This document shows, piece by piece, positions 12,141 through 23,428 of a stretch of DNA of 64,000 bases (positions are counted from its first letter, which is position 1; the number at the start of each line of letters is the position of its first letter). The notes beneath the pieces are model-generated. The model did no database searches. It was not told where the DNA came from and saw nothing but the letters and a program-made list of their open reading frames with translations. A program made the position numbers and the translations under genes. The stretch is taken from the NCBI GenBank assembly GCA_033980235.1, contig CM067065.1, positions 30,009,155 through 30,073,154 of the forward strand, in the 5' to 3' direction. The DNA comes from Diadema setosum (taxonomy: Eukaryota > Echinodermata > Echinoidea > Diadematoida > Diadematidae).

Positions 12141-13760
12141 GGCCTTTGGTTTCCTTTGAAAAGTTAAGTGTTTCCAAAACTGTCTCACCGCTATTGTCTG
12201 AATTGTACAGCTTCGGAAGGAATGTGTGACTCGAGCTGACCGTAACGATGGCTAACTCTACATCTAATTGGCTGAGTAGAGACGTTAACGTCATTTCCTT
12301 TCATCCTCTTCATGAAATCAAGATTAGCATCCACAATGGACTTCGGACCTAAGAGTGTATTCATATCGTTTTTGCTTTGTTTTTCTTCGTTGTGATATAT
12401 AGAACGTTTGGTGTCCATGGTTTCGATACCGTAAAGCTTTGTGCGTGTGTGTTATTGGATCTGATGAGCCTATGGTCAGTTCTGAAACCACCAACCCTGC
12501 AAAATCAGATGAGAACATGATTGGCTGTAAGTTATTTCCGTGAAAAGTCGAGCGAAATTGTATGGAGTTGCAACTATAACTGCATTATACTGTGCCTTTG
12601 ATGATCGTGGTCTCATGCCGTCCTCCTTTTGAGCAGTATGAAGATTCGATTGAACACTCTAACTTAATATCAGCTTATTTTCCTTCTTTATTTTTTTTTA
12701 ATGAAATGAAATTTCACCTGAAAATGAAGTATATGAAATAAAAAGTAATTCCAGTTCAGAAATTATTAAATATGCAAAAGTATAAATTTGAGCTGTATGT
12801 TGTACCTACATTTCAAACTGTATCCTCCACGAGAAGCCAATTTTATCATTTTCCCGATTTTTCCGACAGATGAAATTGACTTGGTATAATCTTCTTCATC
12901 AATCTCAGATTAGTGCAAAGACAAATTAAGTCTTGTAATTTTGATCTATTTCTTAAAGTTTTAATCTGAACAAAGAGGCTCAAGAGTCGGAGTTCCAGCT
13001 GCCTGTTCCAGCAGTCAGTTTTCTATGACTGCACAAAAGAATTCCACATGTGCATTTATGCCTTTATATGATCAGAGTTCCATGCCGAAATCTTCCTGAG
13101 CAATCTGAAGATTCATTTCAGCGCTAACATGAATATCGGGAAAAGTTTACTTGTTTATATCAAAATAAATGAAAGAATTATGTTGACAATGAGAACGACA
13201 ATAGCACTGATAATAATGATAATTCAGAAGATAAATTAATATAAATACTGAAAATATGAGAACAAAATAATCAGAAATTAAGGAGCAGTTTAGAGTTGCG
13301 ACATCCATCAGCATTTCTTAGAGTGAAACACGAGACAAGATGAATTCAAATAAAGAGTCGCAAGAATCGAAGTGCGTTGTACTTTGAGGTGTATCAATAG
13401 CGCTGTCATATCAATTTTTATCGCACGTCTTACATTCGTCTTAGGGAAGAAATCTGTTGCTGTGTGACAGCGTGATGGTAAAAAAAAAGAGAAAAAGATA
13501 GAGGTTATTATAAATAAATACTTTAAAACGAAACTACGTTTCGATCCATCTATTTCAGACAGCATGGGAAAGACAGGTTGTGAGACAGAGAGAAAAGACA
13601 AATGCAAGGAGACACATAATATGAATATAGGAAAGCCAAGAACAATAATGATTATAATAATTGTTATTATAGGAAGACAAATTTCGACTGATGACGAATA
13701 GGAGGAAGAAGATGAGGATAAGAGGTTGATAAAAGGAAATGTATCTTATATCATGTATAT
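12141..13760. other. No gene recognised
   Basis: AT-rich, with scattered purine-rich stretches. Open frames (for example 13308-13607 minus) show no recognisable domain. Confidence 0.45.
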
Positions 13761-13766
13761 AATATG

Positions 13767-13767
<1 letters not shown>

Positions 13768-13812
<45 letters not shown>

Positions 13813-13816
13813 TAAA

Positions 13817-13868
<52 letters not shown>

Positions 13869-13871
13869 TAA

Positions 13872-13925
<54 letters not shown>
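13768..13925. repeat. (TA)n microsatellite, three blocks
   Basis: Three (TA)n blocks separated by TATAATTATAAATATA. The identical spacers suggest segmental duplication of a (TA)n plus spacer unit. Confidence 0.95.
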
Positions 13926-14103
13926 TGGATTTCACGTATTTGCTCCACGAAGAAATGAAAAAACAAAATGGTAAAGCATTTTTGTCCAAAAAACTCATGC
14001 TTGCTCGGCCAAATATGCATTACCAGTTTGTTTCTTCATATATATATTATTTCTTTATGTATATATAGTATAATTAACATGTATGATATACGGTTTATAA
14101 ATT

Positions 14104-14146
14104 ATGAAGAGTTTGTTTGCAAAAACTGATATGTCCATATTTTATA
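14104..14146. mobile_element. Solo end of the 247-bp MITE family
   Basis: GAAGAGTTTGTTTGCAAAAA at 14104 matches the terminal repeat of the complete elements at 18019 and 32589. The rest of the element is absent, so this is a truncated copy or solo end. Confidence 0.65.
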
Positions 14147-14399
14147 CGTCTAAGTAGATCCTTGTAATTTGATTTGAGGATTGTCGGTGACGTGATATTC
14201 AATAAGTACTCCATTCAACGCGCCGTGCAATTTTGGTTCTATTTTTGCGTGCAACTTGGTTCGACTTTTTCGTTCTATTCCACGGTTCGACAAATTGTAC
14301 GGTAGTGCATGTACTGTGTGTTGCATATTGAGGATCGCATGCAGCCAGCGCAGTGTACGTGTGCGGTACATGCATGCGCGTAAGTAGGCCTACGTATAT

Positions 14400-14482
14400 A
14401 GTGCTAGTGTACGAGCGCTAGCTGTGACCTGTATCTACACTGATTGCACAAGCCAGAAAGAGATTCGCAGTGGAACCACATG
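14400..14482 (+). promoter_or_regulatory. Possible 5'-UTR exon ending at a GTAAGT donor
   Basis: GGAACCACAT is followed by GTAAGTATGG, a near-perfect splice donor, at about 14482. The sequence before it is less AT-rich than its surroundings and has no clear coding frame. It could be a leader exon of a plus-strand gene such as the RING gene ending at 19179. This is conjecture from one donor site. Confidence 0.15.
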
Positions 14483-14581
14483 TAAGTATGGCTATATTTT
14501 TCACACATATATAGACTTCTAGGCCTACTTAGACCTACCCAACAATCCTCCAACCAAATAACAAAGATCTACTTGGACGTT

Positions 14582-14762
14582 GTATAAAACAAATAGTGTA
14601 TGGTCTAATACTCGTGCAATGGAACGAGATTTCGCACTCGGTGAAAGATGAGGCGCACTATTCAACTCGGCTTCGCCTCGTTGAATAGAGCGCCTCTATC
14701 TTTCACCTCGTGCGAAATTTCGTACCATTGCACTCATGACCATTCACTATTTGTATGATACA
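14582..14762. mobile_element. Hairpin MITE, about 180 bp
   Basis: A near-perfect inverted repeat over its whole length. Left GTGCAATGGAACGAGATTTC and GTGAAAGATGAGGCGCACTA mirror right TAGAGCGCCTCTATCTTTCA and GAAATTTCGTACCATTGCAC. The loop is about 7 nt (GCTTCGC). Outer arms AAACAAATAGTGTATGG / CCATTCACTATTTGTAT extend the match. No coding capacity. Confidence 0.8.
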
Positions 14763-14929
14763 TGGAATATAGTATTTTTTTTTTTTGTAATAAACATGTA
14801 TATTGTTTGGAAATGAAACACAAAATGAAATAAAATGAACTAGCAAAAAAGAAATAATAATCAGAGAATAAAGTTCATTAGATTAGATATGTTACTATAA
14901 CACCATGATGACAGTGGTTTATTGTCATT

Positions 14930-15360
14930 TGGTCTAATCTTAATAGTTTCAATAGTTTTTATTTTTTATTTCCATCATCAAAAAGAAAAGAAAAAGTTGA
15001 CATAATCCAAAGTGATACAATTTTTCATTTTTCTTACACTCGTCTGATAAAAGATTTTTTTTTTCAAATACAATATAAAGTATAAAGTATATGCACGAAT
15101 GATGTCATAAAAAAAGAAACAATGCACTTTGCCATGGCAACAAAAATAGTAAATAATCACAATGATGGAAAACAATGTTCCACTAAAAAAGCCAAGCTTG
15201 TAAGACGTGGAACACTGGAACAAAACAACAACAGCCCCAATTTGTTATACCAATAAAACATATTCATTTTAAATTCTTCTATATAAACAACTATTGTACA
15301 TTTACTCATTGATATAATGCTGACACTATGAACAATACTTACTAGGATTTTAGAATGCAA
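14930..15360. other. No gene recognised
   Basis: AT-rich. Contains an isolated ATTTGGTCTAATCTTA (14926-14942), related to the repeat cluster just downstream. Confidence 0.5.
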
Positions 15361-15519
15361 AAATAATTATGAACTATATTACATATCACATTTGTATCAC
15401 AGACACTATGGGGCCAGGTATGCCAGGAAAATTGACCGAAAAGGAAGATATGCAATCGGCCACAAAAAACATAACGACAACAACAACAACAATAACAACT
15501 CAAAACACAGAAATAACAG

Positions 15520-15935
15520 ATGGACTATTAGATGGACTACTTCCCAGTTCGTCTAATACCTCTACGGCTAAACTCATTTGGTCTACTATCAATTTCGTCT
15601 AACGCCCGTTTGGTCTATTCCTCAATTGGTATAATACTCAGTTTGGCTAATTATCATTTTGTCTAATGACCAGATGGTCCAACTGCAATTGTGCGTCCTT
15701 TGAATTTTTCCCCCATTTTGTCTAATAAACTGTGGTATTAAGAAGCAGTGGGCATAGTCCGTCTGGAAGTAGACCAACTGGAAATAAGGCCAAGTGGCAA
15801 TTGGACTAAAAAAAATGGTCATTAGGCGAACTTGTTATAAACGAAACAGGTTAAGACCATGTGGATTGAGACTAAAAGGCCGTTACACGAAGTGGGATTA
15901 GACCAAGTGATAGATCATCAAGACGGTCACACAGG
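15520..15935. repeat. Clustered GGTCTAAT / ATTAGACC motif repeat
   Basis: The first half holds many plus-orientation copies of a TTTGGTCTA(A/C)T-like word (15545-15730). The second half holds inverse copies (GTAGACCAACTGG, GGATTAGACCAAGTG; 15765-15910). The motifs point toward a centre near 15740. This is a short-motif fold-back repeat of unknown class, without coding sequence. Confidence 0.7.
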
Positions 15936-16530
15936 AACGCCAACGCAGTCAGCGTCGTGCAAGTTTCCGGAACCACCTGGAGTGGTCTCATTGATAAAGG
16001 TGTGATGTTTTGCTTTCTCTGAAGTGGACAGCGCTAGAAAGTGGAACAGCTACTATTTCTGTCACTGCTATGACTATCCACAGTGATTGATGGGTTTCGA
16101 AACTGGAACGTTTTCTCTCTCGACACTGCTTGGTTCCTTGTACTTCAAGAAAAAAGAGAGAATTTTCTCTCTCGACAAGAAATAAGACACGAGCTATAGA
16201 GGGAAAATAAATTGATATCGGGAATAATCACCTCATCTTCTGACTCACCATGATTAACTTTGGAACGTGTCACCTTTTGTTTTCAACTAAATAAATATAG
16301 CGTAGCAGTTACGGATATATCGGACGTTATTCCATTACCTGTGATATCATCTCTTCTTACCTTTAACTTCCTTCTATTTCTATCTCCTTCCTGACATCCA
16401 TTTCGTTGAAGTGGTCAGTTTCCACTTCACCAGTCCGACTTCCTCCGTTGAGTCATTTTTGGACCCACCCAACAGATCTCTAAATGTCGAAGGAAACCAT
16501 TTTCTTGTTTTAAAGTGAAAATGAAAACTA
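15936..16530. other. No gene recognised
   Basis: A local duplication TTTTCTCTCTCGACA occurs at 16112 and 16162. No exon is supportable. Confidence 0.45.
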
Positions 16531-16539
16531 AATACACAA

Positions 16540-16882
16540 TCACGTGGATTGTGTTAATGCAACAATATTAGTAGACCACATCAGTGGCAGTTTGAGGAAA
16601 ATAAGACAATTCTTTCAGAAGTTATAAATCTTCTGAAAGTGTTGGTGTCGCCATCATATGGCGGGATGAGAAGACTAGCTAGTACGGACCGTGACGTCAC
16701 AGTATGGAAACGATACAAAGTGATTGTAAAGGAAATTATAAAACTTCTTAACAGGCTTTTGTGAAGAGTAATATAAAAAAAAATATTCAAAAATTCATAG
16801 CTTTTCAACGAATTGTCCGATCTTCCTCGCACTGTCACTGATGTGTTCTACTGATATTGCTGCACTCGCTCAATCCACATGT
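16540..16882. mobile_element. Family A TTAA MITE, internal copy
   Basis: ATGCAACAATATTAGTAGACCACATCAG (16557-16584) and its inverse CTGATGTGTTCTACTGATATTGCTGCA (16839-16865) are the inner arms of the family A fold-back. The outer ends (GGACAAGTTCACC) are not preserved. Confidence 0.7.
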
Positions 16883-17041
16883 TCACTGTATTTATGCGTT
16901 TTATTGATCCCTCTAAGTTGACTTCTGAAAACTTTGCATACTCGTGTCACAAATCGGTGTTGTTTCTCGCAATATTGCCCGTTAGTCATGACCAATTATA
17001 TTTGTTAAAGATTATTTTAGAATTAGAGAATGAATTTGAGA

Positions 17042-17050
17042 GATTGAGAG

Positions 17051-17088
<38 letters not shown>

Positions 17089-17131
17089 TGGGGGGGGGGG
17101 GGGCACAGAGAGAGAGAGGGAGAGAGGGGGA
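17042..17131. repeat. Compound (GA)n/(GT)n/G-run repeat
   Basis: Alternating GAGAGA, GTGTGT and a G run of more than 10 nt. Open frames across it encode low-complexity Arg/Glu and are artefacts. Confidence 0.9.
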
Positions 17132-17245
17132 GCCCTTAAAAGAAATCATGTCATGTTTGTGTTGGCAATGGTTGGTGTGCTTTGTTTATCCTGTTTTGTT
17201 CACGTTTTTCTTTTCTATGTAGCAGGACTTAAGATAGTGCTCATC

Positions 17246-17297
17246 GAAATGGCGCCAACTTTCGATGTGGTACCACATCGAAAGTTGGCGCCATTTC
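17246..17297. repeat. Perfect 52-bp palindrome
   Basis: Starting GAAATGGCGCCAACTTTCGA and centred on GGTACC (17269-17274), all 26 bp on each side are exactly complementary with no loop. It could extrude as a cruciform. It is not A/T microsatellite and is GC-richer than its surroundings. Confidence 0.95.
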
Positions 17298-17599
17298 TTC
17301 TGAATGAATACATTATTATCACTGTTGGCGCGTTAATTCCTCGCGAAGTATCCGGATCCTTCATTGTCCTACAATGTTGGTCGAAACTGCAATTCTTTCC
17401 CCCTAATCGGTTTAGGGACGGTCTTAATTGCTAATCAGCAAAAGTTAAGTGTGGTTGCAAAATGTGTGTAAAACGTAGTTTTAAAGCTCACTGTATTTAC
17501 GCTGGTGCCTTTCAGGATTGATCCGCATATTGCGTGCTTGATAATTTTCCCCGTTTTCTTTTTTTGGATAGGCCAACATCGGTGGATTAAATGGGTGTG

Positions 17600-17990
17600 G
17601 TGTAAGTTTGGTTTAAACCTGGCTCCAGTTTCAAACGTTTTCGGTGAGATAATGAGAAACCTATTGGGAAATATTATGAAAGAGCATGTAATTCCAAGAG
17701 GAATTCAACGTTTCTTTGAGGAAAATTAGTTTTGAAACGGCCGAGATATCCAAAACAAGCGATACTGATAGAAGGTGGGACCCACCTTTTATTAGCATCC
17801 CTTCTTTCTTCTTTTTTATTTTCTTTCTGGATATCTCAGCCATTTCAAACCCGTTTTCATCAAATAAACTTTGATTGATTCCTCTAAAAAATGGTATGCC
17901 CTGTAACTCCTGACCTTTAACCCTGCAAAATAACAACCGGAATTGCCTCGCAAAACTCCCTCGTATAGGTAATAATATACTATATTCCTT
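17600..17990. mobile_element. Family B fold-back MITE, diverged
   Basis: AATTCCAAGAGGAATTCAAC (17690) and GAGATATCCAAAACA (17744) are mirrored by GGATATCTCAGCCATTTCAA (17828) and TGATTCCTCTAAAAAATGG. The right end ...ATATTCCT is followed by TTAA (17991). Better copies are at 47143-47964 and 49912-51670. The left end is degraded. Confidence 0.65.
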
Positions 17991-18018
17991 TAAGTAAGAA
18001 GTCCTTTAAGTAATAAGT

Positions 18019-18265
18019 GAAGAGTTTGTTTGCAAAAACCGATAAGTCCATTTTTGAAGATTTTGAAGTACGGTCTCTGTCATAAAGCACAAAATAATAC
18101 CTTTTAAATGATATATTGGTCACTACATATAAAGGTACATTTTTGAAGTTATGGTCAAAAGAAGCAAACATTTTCTTTTTATTCTCTTTATTTTTCTTGA
18201 CCTTTAATCGCAAATATCTCCATTTGGCAAATATGGACTTATCGGTTTTTGCAAACAAACTCTTC
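18019..18265. mobile_element. 247-bp MITE with 4-bp target duplication
   Basis: Terminal inverted repeats of about 32 bp begin GAAGAGTTTGTTTGCAAAAA and end TTTTTGCAAACAAACTCTTC. Flanking AAGT at 18015-18018 and 18266-18269 is a 4-bp target-site duplication. An equally long copy lies at 32589. No coding capacity. A variable 4-bp duplication is reported for a few superfamilies such as Sola, Chapaev and Ginger; which one applies cannot be told from this alone. Confidence 0.9.
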
Positions 18266-18429
18266 AAGTGCAGTTTCAACGCACCAATAGTATTTTTATT
18301 AATAGATACCTGTTAGGACATTTCTCCAAGTAGCCACTTTATATAGCATAGTACGGAAGCTTTAAAGTGCCATTCGACTTGGAGACTTGGCGAGATAGTT
18401 TATGTTGTCAAGTCAACATAATAGCTCTA

Positions 18430-18712
18430 TCATGTCGACTTATCAACTGTATAAGTTGACATGGAGACAAAAATTATCATGTCAAGTCGATTTCTAAAAA
18501 TTTAAATGTCGTCATGGTGAGATAAGGTATCTTGCCAAGTCGACATCTAAAAAGTTACATGTCGTCATGGTGAGATAAGGTATCTTGCCAAGTCAACATC
18601 GAAAAAAGTTACATGTCATCATGTTGCATAACGTATCTTGCCAAGTCGACATCTGAAAAGTTATATGTCATCATGGTGACATAAGTTATCTATCCAAGCC
18701 GAATAAATTTGC
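18430..18712. repeat. 53-bp minisatellite, about 5 copies
   Basis: CAAGTCGACATCTAAAAAGT begins a unit repeated at 18483, 18536, 18589 and 18642, exactly 53 bp apart, with a degenerate start at 18695 and a partial unit before 18483. Units contain ATGTCGTCATGGTGAGATAA. It lies about 300 bp before the RING exon, inside what should be the last intron of that gene. A short CGGACGCATGGACGGAC tract and (CA)n follow at 18860-18898. Confidence 0.92.
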
Positions 18713-18993
18713 ATGAATTTGCATAATTAATGAATTTCACTATTTTGTGTAGAAGTTTGGAAGCCCTCACCAAGCCCTATCAGATAAAACAATCAAAATC
18801 AAAATCAGCCATGAAATGACGGAGAAGTAGCATTTTCTAACATTTTTTGAGCACACACGAACAGACGCACGGACGCATGGACGGACACACACACACGCAT
18901 TCCCTTGTTATATTTGATGGCTTTGATTTCATTTTTTGGTAAAATATATACCACGGTATTAATTTTGATCATCTTTTCTCACCCTTTTTATAG

Positions 18994-19179
18994 GTCCTGA
19001 TCAAGCAAGAATCACAAGGATTGTGTGGGATATGCTGTGATAGAAAGAAAGACAGCTTTTTCATTCCATGTGGGCACACACTCTGTCTTCCATGCAGCAC
19101 ATTCTTTGAAGAGAATGAAGGAAGAGAATGCCCATTTTGCAAGCAGAAAATACAGTCTGTTCGCAGTTTGTATTATTAG
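18994..19179 (+). CDS. Terminal exon: C-terminal RING-finger protein
   Basis: After a good acceptor (TTTTTATAG, ending at 18993), the frame GTC CTG ATC ... is open for 61 codons to TAG at 19177-19179. It encodes a complete C3HC4 RING: LCGIC (C-x2-C), then FFIPCGHTLCLPC (C-x-H-x3-C-x2-C-like core) and ECPFC (C-x2-C), followed by only 12 residues ending RSLYY. RING domains of this form bind two zinc ions and recruit E2 enzymes, so an E3 ubiquitin ligase is likely. A RING at the extreme C-terminus is known in MEX3, IAP, rififylin and related ligases. The sequence after the last Cys pair (KQKIQSVRSLYY) is somewhat MEX3-like, but I cannot assign a family. Upstream exons were not identified. The exon starts in phase 0. 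Confidence 0.8.
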   Translation, partial: VLIKQESQGLCGICCDRKKDSFFIPCGHTLCLPCSTFFEENEGRECPFCKQKIQSVRSLYY

Positions 19180-19304
19180 CTACCTTAGACCCTTAGTTTG
19201 TGTCTGAAAGGGGTGCATTAATGCATAATGATCTCCCAATTCATGCCTATGTGGCAGTCCTCGAAAAAAAGGGGAATTCCACCCAAGTCAGTCCAGTGTT
19301 TCTA

Positions 19305-19686
19305 CAGTGTGTTCCTAAAAAAAAGGGTAACCAAACCTCAAAGGTAAATTATATCACAAATGCATAGTTTTTTTTTTTTTTAATTTGTGTGTTGGATTAA
19401 AAAGTAGCTCATTAAGTTAAATTTGACACCTTGCTTGCGTCAACATTGCTATGGGTTTTGTTACAGATCGAGTAAGGTTTCTTTGAAGGAAAATGATACA
19501 ACATCTACTTTTTCCAAGTTTCAAAGAACCCTAACTCTCTAACTCATGTCAACGTTGACGCAAGCAAGGTGTCAAATTAAAGCTGGAGAGCTACTTTTTA
19601 TTCCATTATACAAATTACAAGAAAAAAAAAACTATGTATTGTTCAGTTGACTTTTGAACTTGCCTTTCCTTTTTAGGAACACACTG
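19305..19686. mobile_element. TA-flanked fold-back MITE, 382 bp
   Basis: CAGTGTGTTCCTAAAAA at 19305 and its inverse ending ...AGGAACACACTG at 19686 are flanked by TA on both sides (19303-19304 and 19687-19688). Inner arms also pair: GACACCTTGCTTGCGTCAAC against GTTGACGCAAGCAAGGTGTC (19426 and 19551). A TA duplication and CAGTG termini fit a Tc1/mariner-type non-autonomous element. It starts 125 bp after the RING stop codon, so it may be part of that gene's 3' UTR. Confidence 0.88.
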
Positions 19687-20055
19687 TATGGAAGACAATG
19701 AATTAAAAAAAGATAATTGATCCAATCATGGGTGAATAAGGAAAGTACAAGCATAACATTATCTATTACTTCATTGTCAGTTATGCAAAATGGCAATGCT
19801 GATGAAATCACAGTATTTTTAGGAGTAGTTCTCCATTCACATTTTACACAAAATTTCTCATTTTCCAGAGTATGTATTTTCACATCTTAAACTCTGAGTA
19901 TATTCAGAACAGTTGTCACTCTTTGTCAAACAACTCCTTAGAGTATAAGGTAGAAAAAATGTAGGTTTCAAGAAAATTTAGAAAATGGGAAATTCTTATG
20001 TTCAGAGAATGTGGATGTGGAATTCAGGACAGTGAACAGTAACGAAATTGATTAA

Positions 20056-20514
20056 AGGGACATTCCAGATGATTTTCATAATTTCACATCATGTAGTACA
20101 TAAATCGACAACTCCATGTATAGATTTATGGAATTTATTGTGGTTCTTGAGCAGAGAAACAATACTTTGAAAAACCATAAACAAATAACACTGAACAAGG
20201 ATGGTGACATAGGAGGTTCACATATTTCAGAAATGTAGCAGTGTAATTTCATTACAATACCGCTTGCTTGCAAGTTCACCTGTGTATAATCTATGAATGC
20301 CTTCTTCTTTTGTTCTGCTTCCTTGAGCCCCAACTCATGCATTATATGGTGACTCTGCCATGTCATCATCCTTGTTCATTGCAATTGGTTCTAAATTTTT
20401 GAAAATATTCTTATTCTTCATCCCAATTATCACAAATTCTGAAACTCTGTCCTCAGTAGAACTAATTTATAGTTGTTCAAATGTAAAAATCTTAAAATCA
20501 TCCGGAGGTCTCCT
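20056..20514. mobile_element. TTAA-flanked MITE, 459 bp
   Basis: Left end AGGGACATTCCAGATGATTT and right end AAATCATCCGGAGGTCTCCT are imperfect inverse copies, bounded by TTAA at 20052-20055 and 20515-20518. There is no coding capacity beyond a 97-codon open frame without recognisable features. It shares the AGG...CCT ends and TTAA flanks of families A and B. Confidence 0.8.
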
Positions 20515-20570
20515 TTAATGTCTCGTGGTTTTAACCTATATAGTAACAGTTATTATTACACTATACTTAA

Positions 20571-20932
20571 AGGCATACTTAGTAATTTACCATTTGCAGA
20601 TAAAACTAAAACCTAGCATTAGTGCTTTAAAAAAGGTCTAAGATGTGAGTTAGGGATAGAAACAACCCCTGTAAAAATTTGAATCCTTAAAATTGATGTT
20701 AAGTATTGTCATTGTTAAATATACAAAACGTGAATAGTTAAACATGTTTCTAGACTAAACCCCCTACAGTTACGGTTTATTGAGAAAAATACAGATATCT
20801 CCTTATATTTTAGGCTTTATCGTGAAAATGTTATATGATAGGATGTTTTGTGGAACAACAGACCTGCACATATGCATTAAATGTCATATCTTTATTCTTT
20901 TTAATTACTGTTCCCAAAGGTAAACAGGACCT
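20571..20932. mobile_element. TTAA-flanked MITE, 362 bp
   Basis: Begins AGGCATACTTAGTAATTTACC after TTAA (20567-20570) and ends GGTAAACAGGACCT before TTAA (20933-20936). The inverse match at the ends is moderate. It lies only 52 bp from the preceding TTAA element. Confidence 0.6.
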
Positions 20933-20948
20933 TTAATACACATCATAT

Positions 20949-20949
<1 letters not shown>

Positions 20950-20980
<31 letters not shown>

Positions 20981-21001
20981 ACACACACACACACACACAC
21001 A
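20950..21001. repeat. (CA)n microsatellite
   Basis: Two (CA)n runs separated by TATAA. Confidence 0.95.
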
Positions 21002-23254
21002 ATGTATGACAAGCCTTTTACACAATTACGAACATTTACAAAATAGCAAGTTATATTTCAAACAAGATTTTACATGTTTTAATAGGTCATTGCAGCACAA
21101 CGCATATCGTATAGCATCAGTATTGATATCGGCTCACCTTTAATAACAAAATTTGAGAAAATTTTATGAAGAAGAAAAAATACAGACAGAAATACGATGG
21201 AATAAATATCATCCGCTTTTTTCACAATCGTTAGTGCGTTTCCTCCCTTTTTAGGGCTATACTTTCAAGAACAATACAGCCCTTACATAATTATGTAACT
21301 GTGCAAAAATTCCTCGATTTTGACATAGATTTAGAACAACAAATAAAAAAATCTACCATGCCTCAGTAAATACCTAAGTGCAAGTCAGACGAACTAATCT
21401 ACTGTAAAAAAAAAAAAAAAAGAAGATAATAATAATAATAATCATGATGATTTAAAAGTTTGAAACACGTGGCATAATTACGCTGCCTTCCCTAACGTAA
21501 GAAACATTTACAACATTCTTTGAAAAGAAGTCATACATATAAGGACAGATTGACGTTTAAGCATAAGGGCAGTTAGTCCGTAACTTGGGATGCAGTTGGT
21601 GTAGGGTTCAAGAATAAATACGAAGACAGAAATTAAACTTCATCAATGTAAGATGTGTAACTGTAAAGTGTTTTATATCAGAAGTGTCACAATGAGAAAA
21701 TATTAATCCCTTACTTATTCACTGTCTGTTTTTAACAATCGCTTGAGCGACATTTTTTCTATTCGTAATGTATGTATTTGCGGTCTTTCCGTAAACTTGT
21801 TCACTGAAAAAGGTCGAACAGATTCAAAGGGATCTATTAATGTCAACGTGGTAAACATAAATAAATATATGACCTGATCATGTGACAAAACCTTGTGAGA
21901 AACAAAATGAACTTGTTCATCTCGTAATGTTGACGTCACGAAAATCAGAACTCCGGTTAGGTGATACTAAACACGCGTTGTTTGCTTATACGTCATTTGC
22001 TTGTAAATATGTCATGGCAATCATAATCATGTTGGAATGGCATTTTCGAAGTCCTCCTAGAAACATAGTTAAGAAAAAACAAAAACAAAAGAACAAAGAC
22101 ACTACCGGGCAGATATCGACTTCGTTATTCCTACCATTGATTGCTGTATAATATCAACTGAGTTGCCTATGGCATATTAATGCAATAACCTGAAGAGGTA
22201 TACATGTACAACATAATAGGTGTCATGACACAGCGCATGCGCACCACGCATGGACGCAAGTGGGCGCCCTTCAATTTATACGCCATGAAACTTTGGCCCA
22301 GGCGTGCGCGATGGCGATCACATTTTTCATGACATGATAAAAATCAATCAGTCTTTCTTTTCTCTCCCCATCTTGACGAAAATGAGGCAGAAACTCGGTA
22401 TTGAGAGATTCCTATGAAGTAAACGAGAAATAATTGTTTCCATACAATATCAGGTATTGTTTTTTATGATATTAGTAAACAAAAATCACAATTCTTCTTT
22501 AAATATATACAAGGTATAATAATTATCATAATCAAGTCGGAAGAAGGGCTTGACAACGCAGGCATTTCGTAATCTTCGATCACTTGTAGACGTACACGGA
22601 ATTTTTAGTTTTTCAATTAAAAAATGTTTCAATATTGTCCTTCTTATTCCCTCTGTAAAGCAAATAAGGTAATATTGAACCGAACCCTACGTGACGTGTT
22701 TGAAAGTTTGTGCATAAAGTGAATAACGTTGAATCGTTTCGACAAAACATCGTATACACACCGATATAACCGGGAAGATTGTAAAATAGGAATGCATGGT
22801 AATTCAGCGTAAAAACCTTGAATAATTTCACCATGCCTTCCACTGGATCATTTCACTTGACATAATCTATAATGAATTAAGGCTGGAAAAATTATTTTCT
22901 AAACATAAATGCCATCAGGCCCTGGTTGAGGTCCTCATACAAACTGAAGAGTTGTGCCTTTCTTGCATATACATTTCCGAAAAGTCGATTTACCGCTTTA
23001 CACAGGGATAAATAGTGGGCCTATTCACTGAATAAGATGGAAGGTGTCAATTCGCTATAAGCCAGTATAAGAATGATCTAAATTTCATTACTGATAAAGC
23101 TAAGTCTAAGGCTTCCAAACATTCTTTATTAGTGGATGTAATTTTCGTGCGTTCTCACTCCGTATTTTGAGCAATTTCTTGCGGATACAGTACTTTTTTT
23201 TTCATATGTGTAAAGCATCATCATCTATATTTCTGTTAGTAGCGTCTGAACCGC
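21002..23254. other. No gene recognised
   Basis: AT-rich; a short (AAT)n tract lies at 21425-21442. None of the open frames carries a domain or a plausible exon boundary that I trust. Confidence 0.45.
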
Positions 23255-23428
23255 CCTGGGGTGTTTCATAAAGCTATTCTTAAAGTGACGAACGACTTGC
23301 GAGCGACTGGTGATCAGTTCTTGTGCTTAATTATTGAAATTCTGGTAAGTATAGCACATCACAACTGATCACCAGTCACTCGTAAGTTGTTAGTAACTTT
23401 ACGAACAGCTTTATGAAACTCTCCCTGG
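23255..23428. mobile_element. Hairpin MITE, about 174 bp
   Basis: Left CCTGGGGTGTTTCATAAAGC and GAGCGACTGGTGATCAGTT mirror right AACTGATCACCAGTCACTCG and GCTTTATGAAACTCTCCCTGG. Inner arms with AAGTTGTTAGTAACTTTACG also pair with AAAGTGACGAACGACTTGCG. Non-coding, whole-length fold-back. Confidence 0.82.
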
